In this document: positions 13,640 to 25,640 of the stretch, one piece after another | Layout: every line of letters begins with the position of its first letter | Position numbering within the stretch: position 1 is the stretch's first letter | From: Caprimulgus europaeus | Lineage: Eukaryota; Chordata; Aves; Caprimulgiformes; Caprimulgidae | Direction: 5' to 3' | DNA length: 64,000 bases | Assembly: GCA_907165065.1 (NCBI GenBank) | Contig: OU015534.1 | Span: 11,663,686 to 11,727,685, forward strand | Position numbers and translations under genes: made by a program | The notes under the pieces: model-generated | The model's database searches: none | The model's input: only the letters and a program-made list of their open reading frames with translations | What the model was told of the DNA's origin: nothing

Positions 13640-13830
13640 CAGGTTTTTTAGGCCTTTTGTTGTTAATTATTGAGATGTAATAATGTGATTAGTGCACTAT
13701 TAAAAAAATCGCTGATATGATTACCATGGATTTAATATCACATGATATATCATTACATTCTTACATGGTGACAGATGTAATTGAAATACACTTATTGGAG
13801 CCTGGGGTCGTGTTTCATTCAATCGCAGCA
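13640..13830. promoter_or_regulatory. Strong candidate conserved non-coding element
   Basis: One of the most AT-rich islands. It begins with GTTAATTATTGAG (13662-13674) and runs through GTAATAATGTGATTAGTG, a six-A run and a palindromic patch with ATATCACATGATATATCATT (13736-13755). It has no stop-free frame of interest, no repeat signature and sharp GC-rich borders. The density of TAAT, GATTA and ATCAT words fits a homeodomain-bound enhancer, which is inference. Confidence 0.42.
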
Positions 13831-15594
13831 GCACCTCTGGAGGGGAGAGCAAAATGGCTAAAAAAAAAAAAACAAACCATATCAGGTTTGGAAATTGTAA
13901 TGAAAACAAAGAAATTTGCAGCCTGTTCAAGTTTGAGGCAACTGCTGCTTTGGCTTTTTCTCCATAGGAATTTAGAAAAGTGTAAGTTGGGAGCGTTGTC
14001 TTGTGGATCAGCTGGAGGAGATAGGTCAGCCAAGTTGAAATTGTCTGCTCAGGTGACGAGCAGGAGGACTTGTGTTATGGACTTGTACCCAGAAGGCTTC
14101 CAGCCATCTTGCAGCACGAGTCTGGGCACTGTGGACACTATGACACTGACCTGCCAGCCCCTCTTGGCTCCTTTTTAAAAGGCAGGTGGACCCAAAGATG
14201 GTGCCCACTGTGCTGTGGGAAAGCCAGCCAGCTGCTCCCCACCTTCTGCCTAATTCTGCCTTTTTTGGAGTCAGGAATCACTGAGCTGCCTGTGTTTGGC
14301 CTGGGCTGTGCTGCAGAGAGCAGGGAGGCAGCGCTGAGCTTGCCTCCAGCACTGCGACCTGGGTTGTGTTTCCTTCCATGTCAGTGAGAAGAGGTGACAT
14401 CTGTCTCTGCGGTGTTATCCTTGAGAGGATCTGTGTGTGGGCTCCAGGCACCTGGGGCGAGGAGGGGAGCAGCTCTCAGGTACCCTCTGCAGGGAATCAC
14501 AGAACTATAGAATACCAGGCTGGAAGGAACCTCAAGGATCATCTTGAGACAGCCAGTGAAACTGGAGCCTGGGCAGGGAAGGGACTCTGCTTTCTTTTCC
14601 ATGGGGCTGGGGCAAGGCTGGGGCTAATGAAAAGTGCTAGCAAGGGAAACACGAAGACCCTACCTGCTGCTGGCACAAACCTGCTCCTGGTCCTTCTCAA
14701 CATGGTGGTGAACAAGAAGCTGGTGGTGAACACGGAGATATCCTCTTCCTCCATCTCCTCCCCTTACAGGGAAACAACTATCACCCACCCTCCCAGTCAC
14801 CCCCAAGACAAGGGATAGTTTGGGGTGTTGTCCTGGGCAGGATGGAGCTGTGTCAGGACCTCAGAGATACAGCATGACATGGTGCTAAACATACATTAAT
14901 CACTCTGATCATCATTGAATGCTAAGTCTCCTTTTCCTGTTAAGAGGACCAGGGAGGGGACGTGGCCTCCCAGAGCTGTTATTAGGGCTCAGGTACACCT
15001 GTCCCCAACCCTTCTGCAGGTCCCCAGGGTTATTTTATCCCCGTGAGACAGTGGGTAGGTGACTTTGAAACTGAAGGTGCTGTGTTTAATCTGAACCTTA
15101 TCCAAAACGAGGGAAGGAGGAAGAATTTGTGATGGAGTGAAAGCGACTGTTCCAACCAAGAGGGGAATGGCAGTGTGGTGAGCTTGAGACATCTGGATGT
15201 TTGCATAATGATGCGCCAGCATCTGCCCTGCATCGCTAGCTCGGCATTCAAACGTTCGACACCGCATCACCCCGTGCTCCAGGGTGTCTGTCCCAGGAGC
15301 TGGGTTACAAACCTTGCTGATGCTTGAGGGGTCTTTTCTATTTCAGGCTTTCAATTCTGTGTCCTTCCTTCTAGGAGTGCTCCCACCCCCGTTTTGTGGA
15401 GCCAGCATGATCCCCTGGAAATTTTCAGCATTCCCATTATAAGCCCTTGTTTTGCTGGAAGCTGTGGAAGTTCATTTCCAGCTGGTGTGGGAGCGCTGTG
15501 CCTGGGAAGGCTCTGGCAAGCATCTTTCTTTCGAGGTTAAAAACATAATTTCAGTCTGACCTCTGAGTTTCGGAGCTTTTGTTGGTTTTCTCCA
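13831..15594. other. Non-coding DNA around the CR1 fragment
   Basis: Apart from the CR1 piece and an A run at 13860-13872 I see no feature. Open frames are short and compositional. No promoter or exon boundary could be supported. Confidence 0.5.
14495..14558 (-). mobile_element. CR1 LINE 3'-end fragment
   Basis: Read on the plus strand it starts AATCACAGAACTATAGAAT and continues to CTGGAAGGAACCTCAAGGAT followed by CATC. This is the reverse complement of the CR1 3' terminus, where a block like gatgatct...aggtcccttccaacc is followed by ATTCTATG-type octamers. The element is therefore on the minus strand and 5'-truncated to about 60 bp, as is typical of CR1. No coding sequence remains. CR1 is the dominant LINE of birds and is also found in crocodilians and turtles. 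Confidence 0.85.
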
Positions 15595-15790
15595 CCCCCA
15601 GATGGTTTTTGTGTGTGATTTTAAAATAGCCTTCTTCTCTTGGTTGAAGCTAGCTGATGCGTCCGCTTCTCATTCGAGGATTGTTGTGTTTTATTAATGC
15701 TGTTATTATTCCATTACTGTCATTGTGCTCTTTTATAGCAAATAGCTTAATTTAGTTGAGATACACAGATGCTGAGGGTTTAAGTGAAAT
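15595..15790. promoter_or_regulatory. Candidate conserved non-coding element
   Basis: AT-rich, non-repetitive block with GAAGCTAGCTGATGCGTCC in its centre and a TTATTAATGCTGTTATTATT run (15692-15711). TAAT words are frequent and no repeat family is recognisable. Borders are GC-rich. Function is inferred from composition. Confidence 0.35.
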
Positions 15791-18700
15791 CTTCGGCACT
15801 TGGTATGCGGGGCACTGAGCAGATATTCCCTAAGCACTTTGGTATAAACCTTTCACTTAAAAACAAATTGGCTGCTGGGGGAGTGGAGTGCTGGGTGGCA
15901 GGAGTTTGGGAGAGGGGAGAAGGGGTGGGGGAGGACCTCATAGTCAAACGTGACTATAGGTGCTCAGGAATAAAGCTCCCCCTGAGGGTTTCACCCCAAG
16001 ATGGGCTGTAATGGGGCCTTCTTCTTGACAGATGCTGCAGGACAGGGGGAATTACACCACCAGCATTGCTGAGTTGCTTTGGTTTGGGGTTTTTTTTATG
16101 GATGGGAGGGCAGAGTGTGCAGCATTTGGTGCAGCTGAAGCTGCCTGGCTCCTGGGAGAGGTGAGGACTGGTCACGGTGTCACCCTGGAGCAGAAGATGC
16201 AGTGCCATTGAAACCAAATTAATCTGGTTGAAGAACAACATGGCTGCTAGAGAGCTGGACTGTGCTGTAAGTAGTTCTTGGGGTAGAGGAGAGAACATGG
16301 AGAAATAGCATTGATGACAAGATGACTTAGAGGCCAAGGTTCCTGTTATTAGAGATGACTTGGGTGCTTAAGCCTCCCAGGAGGTTGGTGCAATCAAGGC
16401 TCAGAAGTACCTTAGCTACTTCTGAAATTTTACCTCTTATTGTTGACAGATGTTCATCTGAAATGGATGCTTCTTGCTTGGTGCCTCAGGGCGTTCATTA
16501 ATACTAGTGATAACCATTCCAGATTGTCTCCTACACCTTTTTCCCTGCCTCCATCCCTTAAAATTTACAAAGGTAAAGCCTAAACCCTGTTAGTGCCACG
16601 TTACTTGTGCACTTAACTCTTACTGCCTTGGCAGAACCTGCTGGTCTTGGTGCTGTCAGTGCCAAAATTACTTTGTGTGGGGCAGGGAGAGCCAAGGAGG
16701 GAGTGAAGTAAAATGGAACAAGTGGGTGCCATACAGGTTGATAAGGCAGTGGTAGTTCAAGTGAAGGTGCCCTCTCCACCTGGCCATGGTGAGGTGGGTG
16801 CTTCGTCCCTGCGGGCAGTGCTTCAGAGAGCAGCCCTGTGTCTTCCCCTTCTCCCACCCACAGCTCTAGGACACTCTGGTCTTCCTGAGGAGGGCTCTCC
16901 CCCTCGCTGGAGCCCCTTGGGGCAGGCTCTTTGGGGTGCAGCTGACAAAGACTTTCTTTTCCTCCTTTCCCCGTGGTGGAGCAAGAGGAGCAGCTCTGCG
17001 TGGTGCAGGGACAGGTCGGGGAGGAGGAGCACACTGGCCCACGCTGCCCATCCCTGGTGTGCGCTCATAATAGCTTGGGGGTCTGTGGAAAGTTGTCAGG
17101 ATCATTTTATCTCCCTGCTTTGAGGCAGCTTTGTGGCTTTATCTGGCTTTTGAGGCAACAGGGGTAGCTAACAACATGCACGGAGCATCCTCTGCGGAGG
17201 AGGCCTGGCGCCCAGTTTCTGCTTTACCACTTAGGAGAAACGAGTTAACCTCCCTTTGATCTCGGTTCACGGCTAACCCTTTAACAAAGTCCGGGATGTG
17301 CGAGGAAATCAATACTCAAGGCATTGAATTTAACACCAGCCATCAACTCAAGCGTAACACACACACACTGACTGACTCCGATTACAAGGAGCGGGCTGGT
17401 TTGAAGCTCGTTTGCCAGCTCTCTGGGGTGGTGCGGGGCGGCAGCGGGGAGGGCAGGCGTGCTCGCACGGCTTGCTGTCACTCAGGGGGGAGTGAGAGGA
17501 CCTGGTGTGCTCTGCCATGTCCTCCCGATCAGCCCTGCCTCCTGGTACCCCTTATCTCTCTGATTTGCAACCCTGGCAGCTGTTCCTGACACAGGAGTAG
17601 AGAGCTTGGATGCTGCGTGCAGTTGCTGAACGCCTGTTTGTGTACACACATAATTACCCTTTGCTGGTGAGGAGCTGTGGCAGGACTTGAGGCAGGGCAG
17701 GTTCTGCTGAGCCAGACAAAAAGGGTACTGCAAGTTAAAAATCTGAAAAATAAAATGTTGCAGGCGGGAAAGGTTGAGTGTCTGGTCAAGGAGGCAGTCG
17801 TGGTGTTTCTCCAGCTCCAGTCCTCCCTGCAGAGATCCAATTAGATCAGTGGAGAGCTAATTGGGACACCTTGTTCCATACCAGCCACTCGCTCTTTGCT
17901 GGCACGTTGGCAGGAGGCAACCAGCAGACTGCCTGGCACGGCTCTGTGGCCAGGAAAGCCAGGCTGTCCATGACCAAGCGCTTTGTAGACAGCCCATGAA
18001 CGTCCTTGTCACATCTCAGCCCTCCAGCCTTCTGCTGCCAACCAGCTCCCAGCCAGGGTGGGGGCTTTTCTTCTCACTTGCTCTTCTGGTTTCCATCAGC
18101 TGAAGCCAGACCTAAGACAGCACATATAGGTTAGGGATGGCTTCATAGGGCACCTGAAGGATACTGAGGGGGTTGAGGTGGGTGTTACGTGACCCCACAG
18201 CTCTGTCTGCACGGGGGCCATCCCTCTGCTGTTCACATTCTGTAATAACTCAGTTGGGCATGGGCTCCTCGGATCTGCTCCTCAGGTCTCAGATCGTCAC
18301 CATGCAGCAACTAGGCAAATCCTAACAGCATTTCCCAGGCACACTGTCAGTGAAGGGCCAGCCAAGCCACTGAATCCTTCCTGTGGCAGCAGCAAGGCAA
18401 TGATGGCTCCTTCTACAGGGAGTGGGGCCTGAGGGTATCCATGTGCTGGGTGTCACAGCCTTCCCCAGCGCCTTACTACAGGCAGAACTGCAGGCACAGC
18501 TAAAAGCCATAAAAACAGAGTGTCCCAGCTTGCCTGAAGGAGACCCTGGCTGGCTGGCTTCAGGAGAGGGTGGTCGCTGCCTGTGTCCTTGCAGGAGCCC
18601 AAACTGGCTGTCACTCAGTGAGCCTGGTGGTATCAAAGAGCTGTGGAGGTGCCTTTCATTCCCCTGGGAGATGTGAGTTGAAGTCTTGGTGACCCGAAGC

Positions 18701-21219
18701 CCTTAATTTTCTATCATATATGTCATGGTCTCCCCTGTGACCTTCTCGGCACTGTAACACACTGCTGGTCCCCTCTTCCCAGTCCAGGTAGCCAAGTCCT
18801 GTCCCTCATTCCTCTCTGGCTGTAGCTGCTGCAGTTCATTCCCCTCCATGCCTCCTTTCATAACCTAGTCTTAGGACTTCACCACATCTTCCTCTTGGGT
18901 CCCTTTATTCTCTGCTTTCCTGACCTGTCTCTAAATCGATTCTCTTGTGGCATGCTGCCTGATCCCTCAGACCATCTTCTTCTATTTGCTCTTCCATCAA
19001 AGTTGAGGACCCTCAATTTTTTTTGCCTGCTGCCCGGTAGGCTGTGCTAGCTGGGCCCGTGTGCCTTGCCTGTTTGCATCCATCAGAGTTCTTAGAGGTG
19101 CCTCTGCTTTAACCTCCTCAGTCGTAACCCTGACCTGAGTCAACAATCGCAAGGAAGAGCTGCTGCTTAGATGATCCACTGAAAACTCTACCTTTGATTA
19201 GACAGGTATCATCCCCAGGCACCGGCGCAGCAGCACCTTGTTAACTTTCCTTGGTGTTCCCTCACTGCAGCCATGAGAGCCTCCAACACAGGCAAGGGAC
19301 GTGGCTGCTGCCCTCGTAATCTTTATTGATCTTTTACCTGATGCCTTGTGCATTGTATTCTTTTGCCTTTCTCTTCCTCCTCCAGCTGCCTCTCCTCTGA
19401 GCGGCTTTGCATCTTGTGGGAGTGCTGAGAAACTCTGTTTTATTTGATTCTTGCAGAGCAGTAACACTCAGAGGCCCTGACAGCTCTGTTGGGTTGGTGC
19501 TGTGCCAAATACAAAAGATTGGGTTTCGCTTCTGAGAGTCTGCTGCCTGTGAGGAGGAGGTAAGAGGGAGCAGGGCATATGTTTCCATGCCCCTCTGATC
19601 TGTCCTGTTTGGGCTCATTTCTCTGCATCGTGTCACAGGTGAGTTTTGGAGAAGGTCCTGGATGTGTTCCAGGAAGGCATGGTGGACATGAGAGTGTGAA
19701 AGGAGTTGCAGAATGTGAGCAGAGGGAGAGATGTATGTGATAAAATGTGCAGGCAAGTGGATAGAGTTGGTGAGAAGATCGTGCAGGATCACCCTCTCAT
19801 TTCTTTCCCATCCCTCAGGACCTGGGTTTCAGGAACAGATTATGAAACTGAGATGTGAATGTGCTGGTGGCCCAGCATCCTTCCCTCACTGCCAGCCTGG
19901 AAACCCCTAACCTGGAAAACACCAGGTAGCAAAAAACAGAGGGTCAGATTGCCTTGTCTCACACCTGCAGTGTGAAGGGATGTGCAGTTGTGCAGCACCT
20001 CCCCTATGCTTTTCTCTTGGTAACCTGTCTGTGGGTCTCTGTCCTCCACAGTCCCATTTGGGCACAGCAGCCCAACCATCACCAGATGTGTCCCTTCCAA
20101 AAACGTCCAGATCACTGTGTGCTGAGACACGCTGTGCATGGTGCCAAGGAGCAGTGTGTCTGCTCTGGACAAATGGCTTTGTTTTGCACTGGAAAAACAG
20201 GAGTCAAAATGTCACGGCAGTGTTTCACACGGGAATAGATTGCTCCTTTTCAAATAGCAGCATTTCTGTCACTGGATTTTACTTCATGGTTCCCAAGCAG
20301 AACTGTTCCCACACAGTGAAATGAGACAATGTGCTGGCTTTTCCATCCTGGTTTAGGATGAAAGGCAATGTCAGAGCATCAGTATTTCAGTGGGGTGGAC
20401 GTGGTTTCCCAGCCCGTTACAGCAAGAGCACGCTCCCTGCCAGGAGGCGAGGATGAGTCCCGGGGATGTGCTGCTGCTGCTTCCAGCACGTTTGATCCAG
20501 CCTGGCTCTTTCAAGGTGTGTGGAAATGAGCTACAATCTCATCATTCCTGCGGAGGCTTCTCGGAGGAGATAGCGGAAGGGTCACGGTGCCTCTGGAAAT
20601 CTCCCTTCAGGCGATGTGCCGTCGCGTTTCACAGCAGACAGACAGAATAACCTTTAGGGCATGGTAAGAGGCAATGTTTTGAACTCCGAGCCGGGGAGCT
20701 CTGGAGCTCATTTCTCTGACACATCGTCTGTGTCCCTGCTGCTTCCTGCACCCCCCTGAAGTACCTTTGTCCTAACCCATCACTTCCTTAGCTGAAATTT
20801 AAAAAAAACCTGGAGAGTTGATCCCTTGTGTGCTGGCCACACAGAAGCCGGCCTCCTCTGTGGGAGTGCACCCAGACCCTCTGCTGTGGCCAATTTTGCC
20901 TTAATTTGAGCCGTTTTCAGCCTGCATGGAGGTGGGAGGCTGTCCCACCAAGCCAGCCCCCAGCAGCAGCAGCATGGCTCCCCTGCCCTCTCTCGCCTTC
21001 CCCCTACCGAAGGCTCTCTGCAGAGGTGTGGTACTTGGGTCCTGAGCTGTTCTTTTTCCCCCAGATTTATCTGACATGGTTATGGGGAGATGAAGTGGGG
21101 CACGTGCAGGCTGGCAGGGGCTGCCCTTGTGAACCGGAGGCTCCCGCGCAGCTCTGCGCCGTGTGCTCCCGGCTGTGCGGCACTGCAAGGAAAGCGCTGG
21201 CTCTCCCCCCTTCCTCTCT
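15791..21219. other. Non-coding DNA, no gene recognised
   Basis: About 5.4 kb without a supportable gene. A T run near 16090-16097 and a small ACACAC run at 17357-17368 are simple sequence. A donor-like CACAG|GTGAGT occurs at 19635-19645 without a convincing acceptor upstream. No transposon remnant was recognised. Confidence 0.5.
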
Positions 21220-21690
21220 GGAGTAAATAATGGTACTTTTTATTTAGCTATTATTTCCCTGTGGCAGATATCTCCTCAGCTGTCTGTTTAACTATCTTTA
21301 TCTCGCTCTCCTTCTCTGTTTGATATAGTTATAGATAAACAGATAGCTACCTTAGTAAATAACATGTTTTTAAGAGACCAGTGGTATGGTTAACATAGTG
21401 CAGCAGCTGTTGATTTGTCTTTCACTGTTGTGGGTTTTTTTTCTTAAGGAAATGCTTTAAATAAGGGATACTTCATCTATTAAAAAAAAATACACTTGTA
21501 GCAGCTGCTAAGCCCATCCATAAGCCTGCTTTACGTTGTATTTGTGATGGGACTGACAGTGCATGGAGGAGCCTGATTATACACAATTCCATTTTAGCAA
21601 GCCCTGCGATGTAATTTCACAGGGCGATCAGTGTTTGAATGTAATAGCAGCCTGTGCTAAGGTGTCAGAATATTAAAGGCGCTAATGGAA
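21220..21690. promoter_or_regulatory. Strong candidate conserved non-coding element with GATA-word cluster
   Basis: A 470-bp AT-rich island. Within 21290-21346 there are at least five WGATAR-like words on both strands (CTATCTTTATCT, TGATAT, AGATAA, AGATAG), partly arranged as an imperfect inverted repeat (21292-21303 against 21333-21346). The right half carries TTTCACAGGGCGATCAG and AATATTAAAGGCGCTAATGG. No coding frame and no repeat family. GATA-factor binding and enhancer activity are inferred. Confidence 0.42.
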
Positions 21691-24560
21691 AAGCTCCCTG
21701 GTACACAAGGGGGACAGCATTACAGGAGACGTCGCAGATGGCTGGGCACTAAACTAATGGGGCAGGATCCAAGAAGGGAAAAAAAAGCTAGAGAAAGGAG
21801 AGCTCACGGGAGCACGGGCACCTGCTTCCCTCTCACACGGAAATTAAACAGCGAGCGAGGGAGAGGCAAGCGTGTGCGTGTGTAAAAATAGAAATCGAGG
21901 GGAGAAAATACCCCCTTTGGAAGGGCTTGAAGGTTTTGACAGTGAGCCCAGGGCTGGCTTTGCTTGGGAAAGGCATGAGGTTAGATTAAAGGGATGCATG
22001 TCTGGGGGGCTGTGGGGCGTGTCTGACCATCGCAGCCATCGTTGATGGCCCTGGAAAGAGAAGATGTGGGTGATCAGTGAGTACTGCTACCCACACTCGT
22101 GTAATATGGCAAAACTGCAGCTCTCTTTGGTGGTTGGTAATCTCCAGCTAAATCCAAGGAAGGTGAGATGTGTCCACCTCACTGCTGACCCCAGCGCTCA
22201 GTTCTCCAGCACTTCACATCTGCTGGGGCCCGGTTATGCCATTTTCTGTCCTCATGTATCCAGAGGCTGAGGGTGGGTCTGATTTCAGGACAGTGCCAAC
22301 ATTTGCCTATTTTCCAGCACCACTGGAGGCATCTTCCCCCTGAGCCCTCCTTTTCCCCCAGAGCAGCCAGAATTGGACTGATCTGTTGTCAGCATGGAGA
22401 GCCAACTGCAGCTGCAGTGAATCATCCACGAAGTGTGTTTGTGGGTGTTCCTTGGTGTCAGACCCAGCTTCCCCGCTCTGCCGGCCACGGTGCTGTGGTG
22501 GGGAAAGGCTTAGTGCCACTTTCCTGCTTGAATTTGCCCCGCAGGGGCTGGGGCAGTCCCCAGGGGATGGCACCACAGGATGGGAGCCCATCTTTCTGAG
22601 GGCTGGGAGGGGTAAATCAGCCATGTGTAGGTACTCCCTGGTACCTGTCTGCCATGTCGTGTGTCTCTGCCTTTCAGACACTAATCTGGAGCTGCTTGTG
22701 TATCTTGGCACTGGGAAGTGATTACGTACATCAGCCTAACCTGGGTCTCGGTCACCCTGCGTTGCAGCCAGAAACACCAGGACACCAGGAGAAGGCAGCT
22801 CTGTTCAAATAGACATGACCTGTGGCTCAAGGGCAGGGCCACTTGTCCCAGATGGGGAAAGGCTCTGAGCATGTGTCCTCCAGCCCCTTGTCTCCACAGC
22901 AGCCCCTGGATTCCTGCTGCAATGCTCTGCTTGGCTGCCTGACCCTGAGCCCAGACCCTCAGTCCTGCCAGCAGCCCCCATCCTTGAGCTGCTTTGTGGT
23001 GGTTTGTGGCTCTGCTTTTCCTCTCTCCTGGGCCAGCACTGGCTTATGCACGCCCCAGCTTTGTTTCCCAGCCCTCCATGGACCCAGACCTGCTTTGTTT
23101 TGCTTGTGACCAAACCCAGGGCTTGGACCCAGGTCTCCACAGCATTAACCTACTGTGTCGCCAGCCACAGAGCACACAGCAGTCGAGAACATTTTATCCA
23201 GGATAATCCCTAGCCTGGGAGCAAGGCAGAGACTGTTCTTGTTCAAACACAGGGAAATGTGAAGCCTAAACCGCTTGGCACTTTGACACTCCGGAGTCAG
23301 GCTCACCGGCATGATTCTGTTGCAGCCTAAACCAGGGCATGTGCTAATCCTGTGTGGTGGCAGGGCCACCTCCCCACTGCCTGACGGGGCCACAGCGTCC
23401 AAATGCACCCTGGAGAGGGGCTCTTGGTGGCTGCCGTGCCCATCCTGCCTTTCCTGAAGTTAAGAGGAGTTTTGACAGTGAATTTGCATGGCTGTGGCTG
23501 AGTTGGGGTATTGCCGGGACGCGGGCAGGCTGAGGCTGCTCAGATGTGTATCTGGGTGGGAAGAAGGGCCAGGCATGAGATCATTCCGTGCCTCAGTTTC
23601 CCTTTGCAGTGCTCCTATAGACAGAGGTCTGATGACATGGGCTGCTTATTTTAATAAGGAGAAAGCAGGTACAGTTATGCTGTATCCTCTGTACCTTATC
23701 TGACATGGTGCTGCCTTCCCTTAATCGTGGCCTGTCCTCCTTCTCTGGACTGGAGGCACCTTGCCTCTGTAAAGCACTTCCCAAAGATGGGCAGGGCCAG
23801 GCAGCTCCTGTGTGCCCAGCGCTCGCCTTTCCAAAACTAGACCGTTCATCTTATTATTTGTTTAATTTTCTGCCTGATGTGAAGCATAAAGATGTGGCTG
23901 TTTTAACAAGCAGCTTTTCAAATGGACTGAAGAGGACACCAGCTGAGCTTGCCAGAGGCTGCTCAGCAAGGCCAGGTAGGGCTGGCAAGGTGGCTCGTGT
24001 GCCAAGGGCCCCCTGCTTACCCAGGACACAGGGGAAGCTGGCTGTGTGGCCCTGTTCTCTGAAAAACCTTTGAGTGCCATGGTGTGAAGAGGGCAGAGCA
24101 CCAGGCAAGGTCTCGGCACCTTTTCAGCAACATGGGAGGATTCTGTCCAGATCTTATCCTCCCACTGCAGGGTGCTGGCAATGGCAGGAATTTCCAAGGG
24201 GCAGCAACTGCTTCCACCTAACAGGGTGTCCCCACATTCAGCATGTGGGCCCCTATCCTTCCCCCACAGCTCTTGGAGGGTTTATGCTCTGGAGAGGGAC
24301 GTTCCTTGGGAAGGGGCACCACTCACATCATCTGTGTCCTCCCATGTTCAAACCCTGGCCAAACCACCTCCTGCCTGGTGGCACTGCAGATTTATTTGGC
24401 AGAGGACAGACTCCCTCCGTTCTTTTCACCCATGCCCCTTTAATAATAATTAATAATTAAGCACAGATGTTTAATCCAAGGCTTCAGCAGGTGCCACATT
24501 GGGCAGAAGTTGGTTTTGGGCACCCGGTGCCACTCACAGTGTTTGGGGAGCTCAGTGCAC
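21691..24560. other. Non-coding DNA, no gene recognised
   Basis: Mixed to GC-rich sequence. A short AATAATAATTAATAATTAA patch at 24442-24460 is simple AT sequence. No bounded exon, RNA gene or mobile element could be supported. Confidence 0.5.
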
Positions 24561-24564
24561 CGAG

Positions 24565-24845
24565 AAGAAGTAATTAAACGTGAATGGTGTTAATACTGTA
24601 CCTGGTCAGGCTGGAGGCCCCTCTGCTGCCGTGTTTGTACAAATTAGATGCCTCTTATTAGCGGCGCAGCAGAGATCTGTAATACGCGTGGACAGAAAGG
24701 CAGGGATGGATGGAGTTGGTGTCAGGGCAGCAATTGCTTATCATGCCTTATCTGGGAATATGAAACTGTATTGCATGACATCCAGAGGCAGGCTGAATAG
24801 ATATGCCAATTCATCTCGAGCCTGGGCTTTGACAAGCTAGACTGC
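24565..24845. promoter_or_regulatory. Candidate conserved non-coding element
   Basis: Non-repetitive block with GTAATTAAACGTGAATGG, a CTTATTAGCGGCGCAGCAG segment, GCAATTGCTTATCATGCC (CAATTG palindrome) and TATTGCATGACATCC. It ends just before a long pyrimidine tract. It lies about 200 bp upstream of another strong candidate (25000-25400), so the two may form one regulatory domain. Confidence 0.38.
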
Positions 24846-24885
24846 CCTTGTTGAAAGGCATCAGTCAAACAAGAGCTGCTGGCTG

Positions 24886-24978
24886 CTTTTCCCTTTCTTA
24901 TACTTTCTCTCGCTCCCGCGCTCCCTCTCCCTCTCTCGCCGCCTCCCCTCCCTCCACCTTTTTTTTTTTTTTTTCCCT
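24886..24978. repeat. Polypyrimidine tract ending in a T run
   Basis: Almost uninterrupted C/T sequence (CTCTCGCTCCC-type units) closed by a run of 16 T at 24959-24974. Such a tract can adopt triplex or nucleosome-excluding conformations. It separates two candidate regulatory islands. Confidence 0.7.
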
Positions 24979-24999
24979 AAGCTTTTTCCACACAAAATT

Positions 25000-25400
25000 G
25001 AAAAGCTTTGGAAATAATAATAATAAAAGCCCCCCAAACTAATACCGTTTTAAGTACACTCCCCCCGCCCTCCCCAAATGGGATTGATAAGGAACCCCAG
25101 TGTATGAAGGCATGTTTAGATAACATTGAGAATATTATAGCGAGTGAGAGAAAGTAGGGGAAAAGCTTCCTGCCGCGTCTAAGCCGGGAAAGGCGATGGC
25201 ACCCTGGCTAATACGAGTGTTTAATATTTGATGTGTTGGGATAAAGCAGGATCACCTTCGAATTGAATTGAGTGTCAGAATGAGAATCTATTACTGAAAT
25301 TCTTGTGTGATTTGACAGCAAAGCAGACGATGTTATTCTTCACTAGTTACTGCAATCTTCTCCCCTACATCACTTAAATATTTTTTTCTTTGCTTGAGTA
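25000..25400. promoter_or_regulatory. Strong candidate conserved non-coding element
   Basis: About 400 bp of complex, non-repetitive AT-rich sequence. It includes ATGGGATTGATAAGGAACCC (25078-25097), TTTAGATAACATTGAG, TTCGAATTGAATTGAG (25257-25272) and a TTTAATATTTGATG run. It is framed by pyrimidine tracts at 24886-24978 and 25413-25492. No frame has coding character. The sequence complexity makes it a good enhancer candidate, but conservation was not testable here. Confidence 0.42.
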
Positions 25401-25412
25401 AACACACATTAT

Positions 25413-25492
25413 CCTTTTTTTTTCCACCCCCCTTTCCTTTTTTCTCTCCCCCTTTTATACTTATTTTTTTATTTTTTTTCTTAAATCAAACC
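25413..25492. repeat. Polypyrimidine tract
   Basis: T- and C-only runs interrupted by a few A (CCTTTTTTTTTCCACCCCCC and similar). It mirrors the tract at 24886-24978 on the other side of the 25000-25400 island. Confidence 0.7.
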
Positions 25493-25499
25493 TGCCTTT

Positions 25500-25640
25500 T
25501 GCAGGGCTGATGGAGTAGATTGTTATTTCTTTATTTGTCCTATTAAATGGAATTCCTGATCGTTTAATCCTGCTTTTGTAAGTGATTTAAAAATACTTGA
25601 AAAGCTGTGAATGCGGCAGCACTTCTGACTAAACTGCTTA
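25500..25640. promoter_or_regulatory. Candidate conserved non-coding element
   Basis: AT-rich, non-repetitive: GGAGTAGATTGTTATTTC, CTATTAAATGGAATTCC and CGTTTAATCCTGC (TAATCC is a K50-homeodomain word, 25566-25571). It may be the right part of the 25000-25400 island, cut by the pyrimidine tract. Function is inferred. Confidence 0.35.
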
